The position numbers and the translations under genes were made by a program. This document shows, piece after piece, positions 53,146 through 62,727 of a DNA stretch of 64,000 nucleotides. This stretch comes from Marinicellulosiphila megalodicopiae (GTDB taxonomy: Bacteria; Pseudomonadota; Gammaproteobacteria; Pseudomonadales; Natronospirillaceae). The stretch lies in assembly GCF_045862395.1 (NCBI RefSeq), contig NZ_AP023087.1, positions 1,922,001 through 1,986,000 of the forward strand, in the 5' to 3' direction. Positions within the stretch are counted from its first letter, which is position 1. Each line of letters starts with the position of its first letter. Below the pieces are notes generated by a model. That model searched no databases. It worked only from the letters and a program-made list of their open reading frames with translations, and was not told where the DNA came from.

Positions 53146-55857
53146 ATGGATAGGTTACGAATGCTCGTAATATGTTCACTTTGTTTTTTTGTGTTCGGAT
53201 GCGAGCCAACAGAACAAAGAGCTGGATCTTGGTTTGGTGGAGAAAGTGAAAACCAAGCGCCAATTATTGAATTTAATGCGCAATCTGACGGATTGACCTT
53301 AAATTTAAAAGCCACAGCCACCGATGCTGAATCCGATGAATTATCCTATTTATGGAAAATTGAAATTGGTGAGGAAGAGCCAATTCAGTTAGAAGGCTCA
53401 ACTGTCTCTTTTCAATTTGAATCAGTAGGGGAATATTCAGTTGAATTATTTGTTAATGACGGACATGGATATGTCAACTCAAGTAAAGTGGTTTTAATTC
53501 AAGAACCCGTACCTATTACAGGTGAATCTTTATTTAATGAATTATGTACCACATGCCATAGTGCCGATGGGCAAGGTTCAATCGCTCTAGTATTTTCAAA
53601 ATATCCTGATCGCCCCTCTCTTTCCTCGTATATTCAAAATTTTATGCCACAAGGCGACGCTGTTAAATGCGATGAATCCTGTGCTGATTTAATTTCTCAA
53701 TATTTAAAAGAGTTCAACCAACTTTATTCTGAAGTAGAAGACTTGCTTGTCGCAGAGCAAATGTTTACTAATTCAGAATATGGATATTGTGATACCTGTC
53801 ATGAAGGCACTGAGGGTCGCTCTATTAAAATCAAATTAGGCAGTACAGAATTGCGTCCGTTTAATTGGAATCGATTTGATACGGTTGAACAATTAGTTCA
53901 ATTTGTAAACAATGCAATGCCATATAACGATCATGAAGCCTGTACAGAAAAAGATAACTGCGCATTGTTGGCAGGTACCTATATGTGGAGCCAAAAAGAA
54001 GTTGTTGAAACCATCGTAAATGTAGAGGGTAAGGCGCTTTTTGAAAACTTATGTGTGGGCTGTCATCGAGATAATGGAATGGGCACCCGAACCAACACAG
54101 AGTTAGGAGACGGCTATACCATGATTCGATTTAAAGCAGGCATCGATCCGAGTGATCCAAATAATATTGAATACCCCGATAAAGATTCACTAATCAATAA
54201 AGTTGCCCTAAGTATGCCTCAAGGAGCAGCATCCGATACCTGCGAAAGTGAATGTGCTGCAAACATTGCTGATTATTTATGGGAAATAAACGATCTTGGA
54301 TTTGAAGCGGATTATTCCTGTTCTAATCCTAATTATGTACCAAAGCAGGTTCGACTATTAACGTCATTTGAATACCTCAATACACTAAAAGACTCTCTAT
54401 CTATTGATGTCAGCGAAATTATCGCCTATTTTCCAAAAGAAATCGGTGGAGATAATTTTGAAAATGATGTGTCCAGTGCCAATGTAGATTCAGCACGGGT
54501 TCAAGAATATTGGAATGCTGCGTTAACCATTGCCCAAAGTGCGATTGCGTTTCAAGATTTATCGCCTTTGTATGAATGTGATATTACCACTGACAGTTGT
54601 GTGTCTGAATTCATAGCTAATATGGGAAAAACATTATTTAGACGACCATTATTGGTTGAGGAACAACTTAAGTTTGAAGCATTGTTTGAACCGTCACTTA
54701 CACAGTCCGACCCAATGATGGGGGTGCAATTAACCTTGCAAGCAATGTTATCTTCTCCGCATTTTTTATATCGCTCTGAAATTGGTGAGTCTGAATCCGA
54801 AACAGAAATTTCAACATTAACCGCTTATGAAACAGCAAGCTTGTTGTCTTATACATTTACAGCTTCGTCTCCTGATGCGTTATTAATTGAGGCAGCGGAT
54901 AATGATTTATTACAAACCCCAGAGCAATTAAGCGCGCAAGTCACAAGGTTGTTAGAAACCGATCGTGCTAAAGAGCAAATGGCGCGTTTTGCCGCGCAAT
55001 GGTTCGGTGCCGATGAAATTATGGAATTACCACGAAATTACGTGCAATTTACTGACTTTACTCAAGAGGTCAGAGAATCCATGAAACAAGAATTTGACCT
55101 GTTTGTAAAAGACATCATTTTCAACGATTTACCCGTGTCGACTTTATTAAATGCCAAATACTCCTATTTGAACCAAACCCTAGCGAACTACTATGGCGTG
55201 AATGCACAAATTGCAGACGAGAATTTTGTCAAAACCGATTTTGGGTTAGCCAAACGTCAAGGCGTCGTCACCATGGGTGCTGTGATTTCAAGTCATGCAA
55301 AAGGCGATGAAAACTCACCAGTATTTAGAGGCATATTTGTGCGCAAAGATTTGTTATGCCAAGACTTGCCAAGTCCCCCTGATATTTCAGGTCAAGGCGG
55401 TGGGTTTGATCCAAGTTTGCCAGTGCGCGAACGAATGGCGCAACACGCTAACATTGCAAGCTGTTATAACTGCCATAAAGTGATTGATGATTTAGGCTTT
55501 GCCTTAGAAAATTACAACGCCATTGGTCAGTATTTAGAGCAAGAATACATTGCAAGTACTGGCCAAGTGGTCGAAGGTAATATTGATTCCTCGGGTATTT
55601 TAGTAGGCATTGAAAGCTTTTTAGATGATACATCCGTACCGTTTGCCAACGCCTTAGAACTGGCAACCGTCATCTCACAAGACGATGTTTCCAAACAATG
55701 CGCCATCGAAAAATGGCAACAATACAGTTATGGTCGAACAGAAGACATTGCATGCCAAAAAACAACCTTGTTTGATTTATGGCAAGACAAAGCATTTACC
55801 ATGAAGCAGCTATTAATCGAGTCGGTGAAAGTACCCGGCTACTTGAATAGGCAGTAA
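53146..55857 (+). CDS. Lipoprotein with PKD-like domain, haem c motifs and DUF1592/DUF1588/DUF1585 domains
   Basis: A 903-residue protein from the ATG after an AGGG site. Lipobox at Cys19 (VFGC). Residues about 37-118 are PKD-like (APIIEFNAQS, LSYLWKIEIG, VGEYSVELFVNDG). CxxCH motifs follow: CTTCH (134-138), CDTCH (215-219), CVGCH (303-307), and a fourth, CYNCH, near 773-777 in the DUF1585 area. Between these is DUF1592 (LFRRPLLVEEQLKFEALFE, AMLSSPHFLYRSEIGES) and DUF1588 (QGVVTMGAVISSHAKGDENSPVFRG). These planctomycete-style cytochrome domains are unusual in gammaproteobacteria. It is followed five bases later by the DUF1552 gene. Confidence 0.9.
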   Translation: MDRLRMLVICSLCFFVFGCEPTEQRAGSWFGGESENQAPIIEFNAQSDGLTLNLKATATDAESDELSYLWKIEIGEEEPIQLEGSTVSFQFESVGEYSVELFVNDGHGYVNSSKVVLIQEPVPITGESLFNELCTTCHSADGQGSIALVFSKYPDRPSLSSYIQNFMPQGDAVKCDESCADLISQYLKEFNQLYSEVEDLLVAEQMFTNSEYGYCDTCHEGTEGRSIKIKLGSTELRPFNWNRFDTVEQLVQFVNNAMPYNDHEACTEKDNCALLAGTYMWSQKEVVETIVNVEGKALFENLCVGCHRDNGMGTRTNTELGDGYTMIRFKAGIDPSDPNNIEYPDKDSLINKVALSMPQGAASDTCESECAANIADYLWEINDLGFEADYSCSNPNYVPKQVRLLTSFEYLNTLKDSLSIDVSEIIAYFPKEIGGDNFENDVSSANVDSARVQEYWNAALTIAQSAIAFQDLSPLYECDITTDSCVSEFIANMGKTLFRRPLLVEEQLKFEALFEPSLTQSDPMMGVQLTLQAMLSSPHFLYRSEIGESESETEISTLTAYETASLLSYTFTASSPDALLIEAADNDLLQTPEQLSAQVTRLLETDRAKEQMARFAAQWFGADEIMELPRNYVQFTDFTQEVRESMKQEFDLFVKDIIFNDLPVSTLLNAKYSYLNQTLANYYGVNAQIADENFVKTDFGLAKRQGVVTMGAVISSHAKGDENSPVFRGIFVRKDLLCQDLPSPPDISGQGGGFDPSLPVRERMAQHANIASCYNCHKVIDDLGFALENYNAIGQYLEQEYIASTGQVVEGNIDSSGILVGIESFLDDTSVPFANALELATVISQDDVSKQCAIEKWQQYSYGRTEDIACQKTTLFDLWQDKAFTMKQLLIESVKVPGYLNRQ

Positions 55858-55862
55858 GAAAT

Positions 55863-57134
55863 ATGATGAAACGACGCGCGTTTTTAAAACAGACTATTTC
55901 CAGTGCCAGTGCAGTGCCTATTTCATTGGGAATGCTAAATGCCGCTAAGGCAGCAACTTCAGGTACAACGCCTACCAACTTTGTTTTCTTTTATGTGCCA
56001 GACGGCTGTACACCAGATCGTTGGCATCCTACCGGTGAAGACGGTAATTTAAACTTCCCCAGTCAAACTGCAGGTTTGGCAGATATTCAAGACAAGCTGA
56101 TTTTTCTAAAAGACATCACCATGTATGGCCGCGACGGCAATCCAGGTGGTGGTGGACACGAGGCTGGCATCAAACGCATATTAACTGCCAACGCGACAGA
56201 ATCACTAGATTTGTATCTAGGTCGTCGTATTCAAGAAGCGCAGACGCCCGTTCCATATTCAAATTTATTTTTAGGTTTATACGCTAACTACCAAAGTACC
56301 GCACAAAGTAAAATGAGTTACAACAAAGCAGGCTCTGAACCGACGTATTTAGACGATCCACTGCATGCGTACACCACTTATTTTGGTGATATGGGCACCA
56401 CGCCAACCGGTATATTGCAAAACAAAGCCGTCATCGACAGCATCAGTGCAGACTTAAATGCCCTTAAAGGCAAAGTGGGCTATGAAGAATACCAGCGATT
56501 AAATACCCACACAGAATCACTATTTGAAATGGAGCAACGTTTAACCAAACCCGCAGACACTGATGGTGATGCCTGCTCACAAAATGTATTTAACCCAGGT
56601 GGGTTTGACAGCTCAAACAGCGCGTATTATGAAGAAACCAACGCCGATACCTTGTTCAGTTTACAAACTGACGTAGCCGTTCAAGCATTAGCCTGTGGTG
56701 TCACCCGAGTAGTGAGTATTTCAGTCTCGCACAAAGTCAGCCCAAACCATTTTGGCTTAGCCTTTGGTCAGCATCATCCAATGAGCCACACAACCGGCTC
56801 AAACGAATTTGACGCATTAAAAAGCTACACCAACGCTAAATTTAAACAGCTTGTCCAAAAATTGGACAACGAAGGCTTACTAGCATCAACAGTAGTGTTG
56901 TTGTGTTCAGAACTTGGTGATTCAAACAGCCACTCGCAACAAACCATGCCATTTGTATTAGCAGGACAAGGTGGGCAGGGCAGTAAAATGCCAACAGGAC
57001 GATTAGTGCAGGCCGACGCCCACACTAACTTGCTTGTCAGCTTAATACACATGGCAGGATTCACCGATGTGATTAAATACGGGGACGATGGCATAAGCCA
57101 AAATACAGGGCCCATGAGTGGTTTGATTTTGTAA
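55863..57134 (+). CDS. DUF1552-family Tat-exported protein
   Basis: A 423-residue protein. MMKRRAFLKQTISSASAVPISL is a Tat signal with the RRAFLK motif, so it is exported folded. NFVFFYVPDGCTPDRWHPTGED, LKDITMYGRDGNPGGGGHEAG and HFGLAFGQHHPMSHTTGSNEF match DUF1552, which usually sits beside DUF1592 proteins. Probably a metal-binding periplasmic enzyme of unknown activity acting with the cytochrome protein. It starts five bases after that gene. Confidence 0.9.
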   Translation: MMKRRAFLKQTISSASAVPISLGMLNAAKAATSGTTPTNFVFFYVPDGCTPDRWHPTGEDGNLNFPSQTAGLADIQDKLIFLKDITMYGRDGNPGGGGHEAGIKRILTANATESLDLYLGRRIQEAQTPVPYSNLFLGLYANYQSTAQSKMSYNKAGSEPTYLDDPLHAYTTYFGDMGTTPTGILQNKAVIDSISADLNALKGKVGYEEYQRLNTHTESLFEMEQRLTKPADTDGDACSQNVFNPGGFDSSNSAYYEETNADTLFSLQTDVAVQALACGVTRVVSISVSHKVSPNHFGLAFGQHHPMSHTTGSNEFDALKSYTNAKFKQLVQKLDNEGLLASTVVLLCSELGDSNSHSQQTMPFVLAGQGGQGSKMPTGRLVQADAHTNLLVSLIHMAGFTDVIKYGDDGISQNTGPMSGLIL

Positions 57135-57953
57135 ATGGAGTGCAATATTAATTAAGCTTTTTTGTGTCAGTCCTGTAGGTATTAATTGAATGTGGTTATT
57201 CTGCCAGTATCGGTGTCGTTATGGTTAGTTTCTAGTGTCGAGCGTTCTAGTTGAATCCCGTTTGCAACCCATCACCAAAATCGATAAAGTCTTGCCAAAT
57301 ATAACGGCTGATTTATTGTCAAAAAAATAGAATTATATTCAAAAAAGATGCATGTCCTTATTTTTGCCACTTATTTTTTACAAACCGTCCATCAAAATGA
57401 ATAATCAGTAAAATCAACAGGTATCTATAACTAGGAAAGTTAAAATCATCACGAAGTTAGTAGAAATAACTAAATTTCAAACTGAAGAAATATTTCAAAT
57501 TAAGGATGAAAGTAGAAAAAACGCAAATGTTTAATGGAGTTTCCCTGAGATTAATCAATATAGAAGCACAATTTAAATTGCCTATATGAACGAAGGTAAA
57601 TAGATTATGTTTAAACAATAAGTCTAGTTAATTTTTGAAAGATTAGGTGTTTAAAACAATCATGAGATGTTTTTGATATTGGTAACGATGTTTGGTTTTG
57701 TGACCTTAAAAAGCAATATTTGATTTGATGCTGATGTGATGCTTCTGATGTGAAGTTGTTATGTCTTAAATAGTGAGTATGAACAACGTGCAAGGTCTAT
57801 AAAGGAGCCCCCAAAGTTTGTTTATTTGGCTGTGGGTATGCATCAAAACATCAAATAAGGAGTATGAACTTAAACACGCACATTCTTTAAAGCGATCGCC
57901 CTGATCGTAATTTGAAGGTTTCATCACGAATTAAACAGGGCTGTATCAAATGG
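57135..57953. other. 819-bp gap without a convincing gene
   Basis: No family-like reading frame was found. A GGAG followed closely by ATG near 57860 gives only eight codons. A 6-bp inverted repeat (GCCCTG/CAGGGC, about 57898-57941) with a long loop is the only structure noticed. It may hold a small RNA, which I cannot show. Confidence 0.55.
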
Positions 57954-58145
57954 TTATTGTGCTTTTTTTAGATCAGGCAAGGATTGTTTATAGTCTCTAA
58001 GTGCTCGTCGAGCGCGCTCAACTTGGTTGTATATTTTGTGTCTTGTTTGTTTGTCGCCGGCACCAGCTGGATTATTCGCTACAAAGTCGCGTTTAAGTTG
58101 CTCAGCTTGTGTGATTGCATCTTCCAATTCTTTTAAACGATCCAT
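57954..58145 (-). CDS. Small hypothetical protein, 63 aa, helical
   Basis: Sequence MDRLKELEDAITQAEQLKRD, then a short GAGDKQTRHKIYNQVERARRA region and LRDYKQSLPDLKKAQ. It is highly charged and predicted to be two helices, without Cys or signal peptide. AAAGGTAAATT precedes the ATG. I do not recognise a family. It is isolated in otherwise gene-poor DNA. Confidence 0.6.
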   Translation of the reverse strand: MDRLKELEDAITQAEQLKRDFVANNPAGAGDKQTRHKIYNQVERARRALRDYKQSLPDLKKAQ

Positions 58146-58514
58146 AATTTACCTTTACTACTTGGTTAAATGGGTTGATTCATTAATTTAAAGGTAGTTA
58201 AAACCTAAATAAAATGTTTGAAAATGAAATGGAAATACGGCTTAAATTATCTAACTGGTTGTTTTTTAAGAGATTTTTATTTGTAATGATTCGTCAGCTA
58301 GGGTGTGTTTTCGTAAATTTTTCATTTTTTAATACGCCTATTGTATCTGAATCGTAATTATTCGAACGTGGTTAGAATTGGTTTTTTAATTTGACGTTAG
58401 ATTTTGTAATGTCTACTAGGTCGATGGGTGTCGCGTTGGTAATTTTTTTATGATGATTTAATGCAAATGTGGTAGGCGAAATTTGATGAGTTTTCCATTT
58501 AAATTGACAAAAAA
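58146..58514. other. 369-bp gap without a gene
   Basis: AT-rich, with no frame or structure worth naming. It probably holds the promoter of the 63-aa gene and the end of the prc operon. Confidence 0.6.
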
Positions 58515-59720
58515 TTATTTGTTTTTTTCTTCTATCCATTTGGACAGATACTGTTCAGCTCGAAATTGTTTTTGCCATAAAAGTTGTTGGTAAAAGTCAT
58601 TGGCACGATTGAGCTCAAGGTGAGTTAAGTGTTCGGTTATTTTGATTTTTAAAGCAGGGGAATGCTCTTTGTTATCAAAATGGTTTGTTAATTGGGTGAA
58701 TCCAGAGTCAACAAGTTGATTAAAATAATTTGAATCGCTATAAGCGGCTTGAATTTGACGTGCAATTTGTTTTGGTTCAATACTTGGGCGGTAACCTAAA
58801 TCTTCATCAAATGTCATTGATTCAAGGGCAATAGGGGAGCCAATAGTGGCGGTGCCTGTCAACCAGCCTTCTAATACTTTGCCTTTTTGTCCAGCACCAA
58901 AACGTAATGGCGCAAGATTGATTCGATATTGTTTAAAGGTAGAAAGGGCATTTTCGCAGTGGCCTTTTAAATGTATGCCTAGTTTGGGTTGATGCAGTTG
59001 TTGATGTTTATCACTTGAGTAAGCCCCATAAATATGCAGCTCTAATTGTGGTAATTGTTTTCTAACCAAAGGCCATATAGATTGAACTGCAAAGCGCGCA
59101 GCGTCCCAATTAGGCTCGTGTAAAAAGTTACCAATCATCATAACGTTTGCGCGTTGTTCAAAATTTGGAAGCTCAGGTTCAATGGCATCGCAATCAATCA
59201 CAAAGGGAAAATAATGAATTTTATTCGAATCAATTTTGAAGTGTTCTTGTAAAATACGCATTTCAACACTCGAAATCATTAATGTTAGATCGGTGCGTTG
59301 GATGGATGCAATTTCCCTAAGGGCTATGTCGTTATTAAGATTTAGCTCTTGAGCAGAATTTAAAGCAACGTGCCTGGCATATCGTAAGCTATGTAAATCA
59401 CTTGTATCTAAAATTGTCATCGCATTCGGGCAGGTTTGTCTTACGCGCCAGGAAAATTGTTCTTCGATCATAAATCGGTCGTAAATGACTAAATCAGGAT
59501 TTAAATCTTGGATAAAATCATTGAAACTTTGGTCATTGAGTTTGATTTGATAACAGGATATGTTTTGTTGTTCTAGGCGTTCACAATGTTCTGAAATTGC
59601 GCCACCACAGGCAGCGTGAATTTCAAAATTACTGAGCACATTTAATATATCAAATGTGCGTCTGCCAGCTGCCGTAGCGTTAGGCTCTGGCCAATGTTTG
59701 GCAATCAATAATGCTTTCAT
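58515..59720 (-). CDS. Glycosyltransferase, GT4-like
   Basis: A 401-residue enzyme. MKALLIAKHWPEPNATAAGRRTFDIL is a GT-B start, NPDLVIYDRFMIEEQFSWRVR the acceptor half, then VMMIGNFLHEPNWDAARF, LHIYGAYS, FKQYRINLAPLRFGAGQKGKVLEGWLTGTATIGSPIALESM, which has the nucleotide-sugar-binding Gly/Lys pattern of group 1. Probably transfers a sugar to a cell-surface glycan or lipid. Start overlaps the RDD gene by four bases, so it belongs to the prc-RDD operon. Confidence 0.88.
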   Translation of the reverse strand: MKALLIAKHWPEPNATAAGRRTFDILNVLSNFEIHAACGGAISEHCERLEQQNISCYQIKLNDQSFNDFIQDLNPDLVIYDRFMIEEQFSWRVRQTCPNAMTILDTSDLHSLRYARHVALNSAQELNLNNDIALREIASIQRTDLTLMISSVEMRILQEHFKIDSNKIHYFPFVIDCDAIEPELPNFEQRANVMMIGNFLHEPNWDAARFAVQSIWPLVRKQLPQLELHIYGAYSSDKHQQLHQPKLGIHLKGHCENALSTFKQYRINLAPLRFGAGQKGKVLEGWLTGTATIGSPIALESMTFDEDLGYRPSIEPKQIARQIQAAYSDSNYFNQLVDSGFTQLTNHFDNKEHSPALKIKITEHLTHLELNRANDFYQQLLWQKQFRAEQYLSKWIEEKNK

Positions 59721-60157
59721 ATTTTTAAAATGATTTGAGTTCCAGAGTATTTATCTGGGATGCTTCTTGAATATTCATCTTTAAACGCAGTGAAATAACC
59801 GATACCGCCTAACCAAAAGCTTGGCCAAGCTAGAAGGTATCTCACTAATGTTTGTGATAATTTCAGTTTGCCCGTGGTGCTAATTAATTGGATTTTCCAT
59901 GCTTTCATTCCAATGGTTTGACCACCATGAGTGAAGCTAAAGTGGTAATAAAAAAAGTAACAAAGCATTAATGTGATTTGCATTGGGATTTTTAAAGGGC
60001 CGACGCCGGATTTTAAATAGGCTTCATCAAATTGTTCACCTTGGTAAAAAAATAAGTGGTCTGCCCATTGAAATAGTGCAGCCACTAACATGGTAAAACC
60101 AATTAAAATCATCACGTCATAACAAAGAGCGTAAAATTGTTTGCTTAACAACTTCAT
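59717..60157 (-). CDS. RDD-family membrane protein
   Basis: A 146-residue protein with three to four helices: FYALCYDVMILIGFTMLVAALF at the N-terminus, MLCYFFYYHFSFTHGGQTIGMKAWKIQLIS (the RDD core GQTIGMKAWKI), and LVRYLLAWPSFWLGGIGYFTAF. RDD proteins are membrane proteins of uncertain function. Its start overlaps the prc stop by one base and its end overlaps the glycosyltransferase gene. Confidence 0.9.
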   Translation of the reverse strand: MKLLSKQFYALCYDVMILIGFTMLVAALFQWADHLFFYQGEQFDEAYLKSGVGPLKIPMQITLMLCYFFYYHFSFTHGGQTIGMKAWKIQLISTTGKLKLSQTLVRYLLAWPSFWLGGIGYFTAFKDEYSRSIPDKYSGTQIILKI

Positions 60158-62145
60158 TATTTTTGCTCAGCTAACCAATGTGCCACCACATTTAAAGTCT
60201 GATTTAAATTAATGTCATTTGCATAGTCATATAAGCTCGAATCTTCTTCTAAATCCAAATCTTTTAAAATCGCTTCTCTTTGAGTTTTACGCATTTGTGA
60301 TTGTTTTTTGCGCGTTTCCAAATTTAAGCTCAACGTCTCTTGCTCAGCACGCTCTTTTAAAATGGCACTAAATGTTGCTTGCCAATTTTCATTGGCTGCA
60401 AATTCTTGTTGTTGAACAAGGGTTAATTTCTCAACTAATTCGGGAGTAATAATATTCAACGCTTCAATTTCAGGTGCACTAATTTGATTAAAAGGTAGGG
60501 CATTATCTAAAGACGATTCACCAATTTTATCGTGTTTGATATAACTATTTAAAAATAGATGAGGCTCAACACCTCTGTGCTGTGTGCTCATTCCCGATAC
60601 GCGGTAGAACATTGCAAATGTCAGTTTGATTTGACCAAAGGTCACAGCTTTTAAAGTTTGAACCGTGCCTTTTCCATAAGTGGTGTCACCAATAACCAAG
60701 CCACGGTTGTAATCTTTAATGGCCCCTGCAAAAATTTCAGATGCAGATGCACTTAAACGGTTGGTCATAACAGCTAAAGGGCCATCCCAAGCAATTGCTG
60801 GGTCTTCATCATTATTAACAGCGATGTGACCATTTGAGTATTTCACTTGAACAATTGGGCCGTCTTTGATGAATAATCCAGAAAGAGCAATCGCTTCACT
60901 TAACGCACCGCCTCCATTGTTACGCACATCCATTATCACTGCATCAATTCCGTCTTTTTTGTATTGAGCCAAAATTTTAGCCACATCAAAAGTGGTGGAT
61001 TTAAAGTTTTCATCCCCTCGTCTAGCAGCTTCAAAATCGTAATAAAAACTAGGAACGGAAATTACTCCGACTTTAAGTGTTTTGCCATTAAGTGTGACTT
61101 CTTTTACTTCATGCTTTGTGGCTTTGTCTTCTAAAGTGACAACTTTACGAACGATTGGGACAATTTTTTGATTATCTGCGTTGCCAAGTTTTCTAACTTT
61201 TAAACGAACAGTGGTATCGACTTCTCCACGAATCAGCTGAACCACATCATCTAAACGCATGCCCATAATGTTTACGAATTCTTTATTGCCTTGCGCCACT
61301 GCAATGATTTGGTCTTCTTCTTGAAGTAGGCCACCTTTTTGCGCAGGCCCATTTTCAATTAATCGCTTAATAGTTGTGATGTTTTTATCAAGTGATAATT
61401 CCGCGCCAATACCTGTTAAAGATAGACTCATGTCGATATTAAAATCTTCTTCACTAATTGGGGTGAAATAAGAGGTATGGGGATCAAAAAGGCTTCCAAC
61501 GGCATTTAGGTACTTTTCGAAAATATCTTCTTGTTTGGTTAATTTAATTTGGCTTAAATAATTTTCATAACGCTCTAATAAGTCAGCGGCCACTTTTTCT
61601 TGAGTGGTTTCGTCATCTCCTAATATATTTTCAATGATGCTTGTTTTGGCTAATTTGCGCCAATATTCATCGCTGTCTTTTTGAGTGGAAGGCCATGACT
61701 TGCGCTCTAATGGAATGGATTCATCAATGGTGAAATCAAATTTATTTTCTTTGAATAGTGCAATGATAAATTCATAACGATTTTCAATACGAGTTTGGTA
61801 GCGTTCATGAATAATAAAGGCGCTTTGTGAATTGCCTTGTTTAAATTCGTCGTCTAATTTGTGGGAAAATCCTTGGAACTCATTGATATCACTTTGTAAA
61901 AATATGCGTTTGTTCGGGTCGATTTGCTCTAAATAAGCGGCTAATAAATGCTCGGAAAACACATCGTCGATGGGTTGTTTTTTATAGTGCATTTGATTTA
62001 AATTGGACAGTAACTCAACAGTGGTGCGGCTGAAGTTTTTTTCGGATGCTTTGACTTTTTCTTCATTGGCAAAACACGCAGTGCTAGAAAGTAAAACAGC
62101 GGAGGCGACTAAAATATTAAGAGGTCGGTTGAAAAAATGAGTCAT
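60157..62145 (-). CDS. prc: Tail-specific (carboxy-terminal) protease Prc
   Basis: A 662-residue periplasmic serine protease that degrades proteins from their C-terminus and processes PBP3. The signal LNILVASAVLLSSTACFA precedes the mature protein; the ATG at 62145 was chosen over an upstream frame. A PDZ domain lies near 240-320 (IGAELSLDKNITTIKRLIENGPAQKGGLLQEEDQII), and the S41 catalytic Ser/Lys are in NRLSASASEIFAGAIKDYNRGLVIGDTTYGKGTVQ. The C-terminal part (EQETLSLNLETRKKQSQ) is typical of Prc. First gene of an operon with the RDD and glycosyltransferase genes. Confidence 0.95.
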   Translation of the reverse strand: MTHFFNRPLNILVASAVLLSSTACFANEEKVKASEKNFSRTTVELLSNLNQMHYKKQPIDDVFSEHLLAAYLEQIDPNKRIFLQSDINEFQGFSHKLDDEFKQGNSQSAFIIHERYQTRIENRYEFIIALFKENKFDFTIDESIPLERKSWPSTQKDSDEYWRKLAKTSIIENILGDDETTQEKVAADLLERYENYLSQIKLTKQEDIFEKYLNAVGSLFDPHTSYFTPISEEDFNIDMSLSLTGIGAELSLDKNITTIKRLIENGPAQKGGLLQEEDQIIAVAQGNKEFVNIMGMRLDDVVQLIRGEVDTTVRLKVRKLGNADNQKIVPIVRKVVTLEDKATKHEVKEVTLNGKTLKVGVISVPSFYYDFEAARRGDENFKSTTFDVAKILAQYKKDGIDAVIMDVRNNGGGALSEAIALSGLFIKDGPIVQVKYSNGHIAVNNDEDPAIAWDGPLAVMTNRLSASASEIFAGAIKDYNRGLVIGDTTYGKGTVQTLKAVTFGQIKLTFAMFYRVSGMSTQHRGVEPHLFLNSYIKHDKIGESSLDNALPFNQISAPEIEALNIITPELVEKLTLVQQQEFAANENWQATFSAILKERAEQETLSLNLETRKKQSQMRKTQREAILKDLDLEEDSSLYDYANDINLNQTLNVVAHWLAEQK

Positions 62146-62301
62146 AAAAAGCCTATTATTATAGATATAGTGGTCAATATAGTGATTGATTGAGTTACCA
62201 AGCATAGTGTACCTAAGATTACACAGATGGGGTTTTTTCAAAAAAGTTCAATGCTTTGGCTGATTTTATGCCATTTATTGGACTTGGATTGCAATAAATA
62301 G

Positions 62302-62727
62302 TCATATCTGATCCGCATCAGAGTTAATTATCACTTGAGCTTCACCTTGAGCATTTTCATTAATTTCTAGATAAAAGCAGCTGGTGCGATTGGTGTGGCA
62401 AGCCGCCCCTTTTTGGTGAACTTGCATCAAAATACAGTCTCCGTCGCAGTCAAAACTTAAAGACTTTAGGGTTTGTCGGTGTCCTGATGATTCACCTTTG
62501 CGCCAGTAACAATTGCGTGAGCGAGACCAGTAACACACTTGTTTTGTCTCTATGGTTTCTTTTAATGAGTGAATATTCATCCAAGCAAGCATTAACACTT
62601 CTTTAGTTTTATGATCTTGTGCAATAGCGCTGATCAAACCGTCTTCGTTAAATTTAACTTGTGACAATACTTTGTCCAGTTCTATAGCTGATCCTTTGGT
62701 TAAGGATTCGAATGATTTAAATGTCAT
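62302..62727 (-). CDS. hisI: Phosphoribosyl-AMP cyclohydrolase
   Basis: A 141-residue HisI, the third enzyme of histidine synthesis. VLMLAWMNIHSLKETIETKQVCYWSRSRNCYWRKGESSGHRQ, then FDCDGDCILMQVHQKGAACHTNRTSCFYLE holds the metal-binding Asp/Cys residues. There is no HisE pyrophosphatase domain, so HisE is expected elsewhere. Start set at the ATG at 62727. It overlaps the end of znuB by 11 bases and is read from the znu transcript. Confidence 0.94.
   Translation of the reverse strand: MTFKSFESLTKGSAIELDKVLSQVKFNEDGLISAIAQDHKTKEVLMLAWMNIHSLKETIETKQVCYWSRSRNCYWRKGESSGHRQTLKSLSFDCDGDCILMQVHQKGAACHTNRTSCFYLEINENAQGEAQVIINSDADQI

Noticed and set aside
57611..57793. Minus-strand 60-aa reading frame
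   Set aside because: No ribosome site, no recognisable motif, and low-complexity composition. Treated as chance.
57855..57885. Possible leader peptide of eight codons after a GGAG
   Set aside because: The spacing between GGAG and ATG is too short, and no downstream gene on that strand could be controlled by it.
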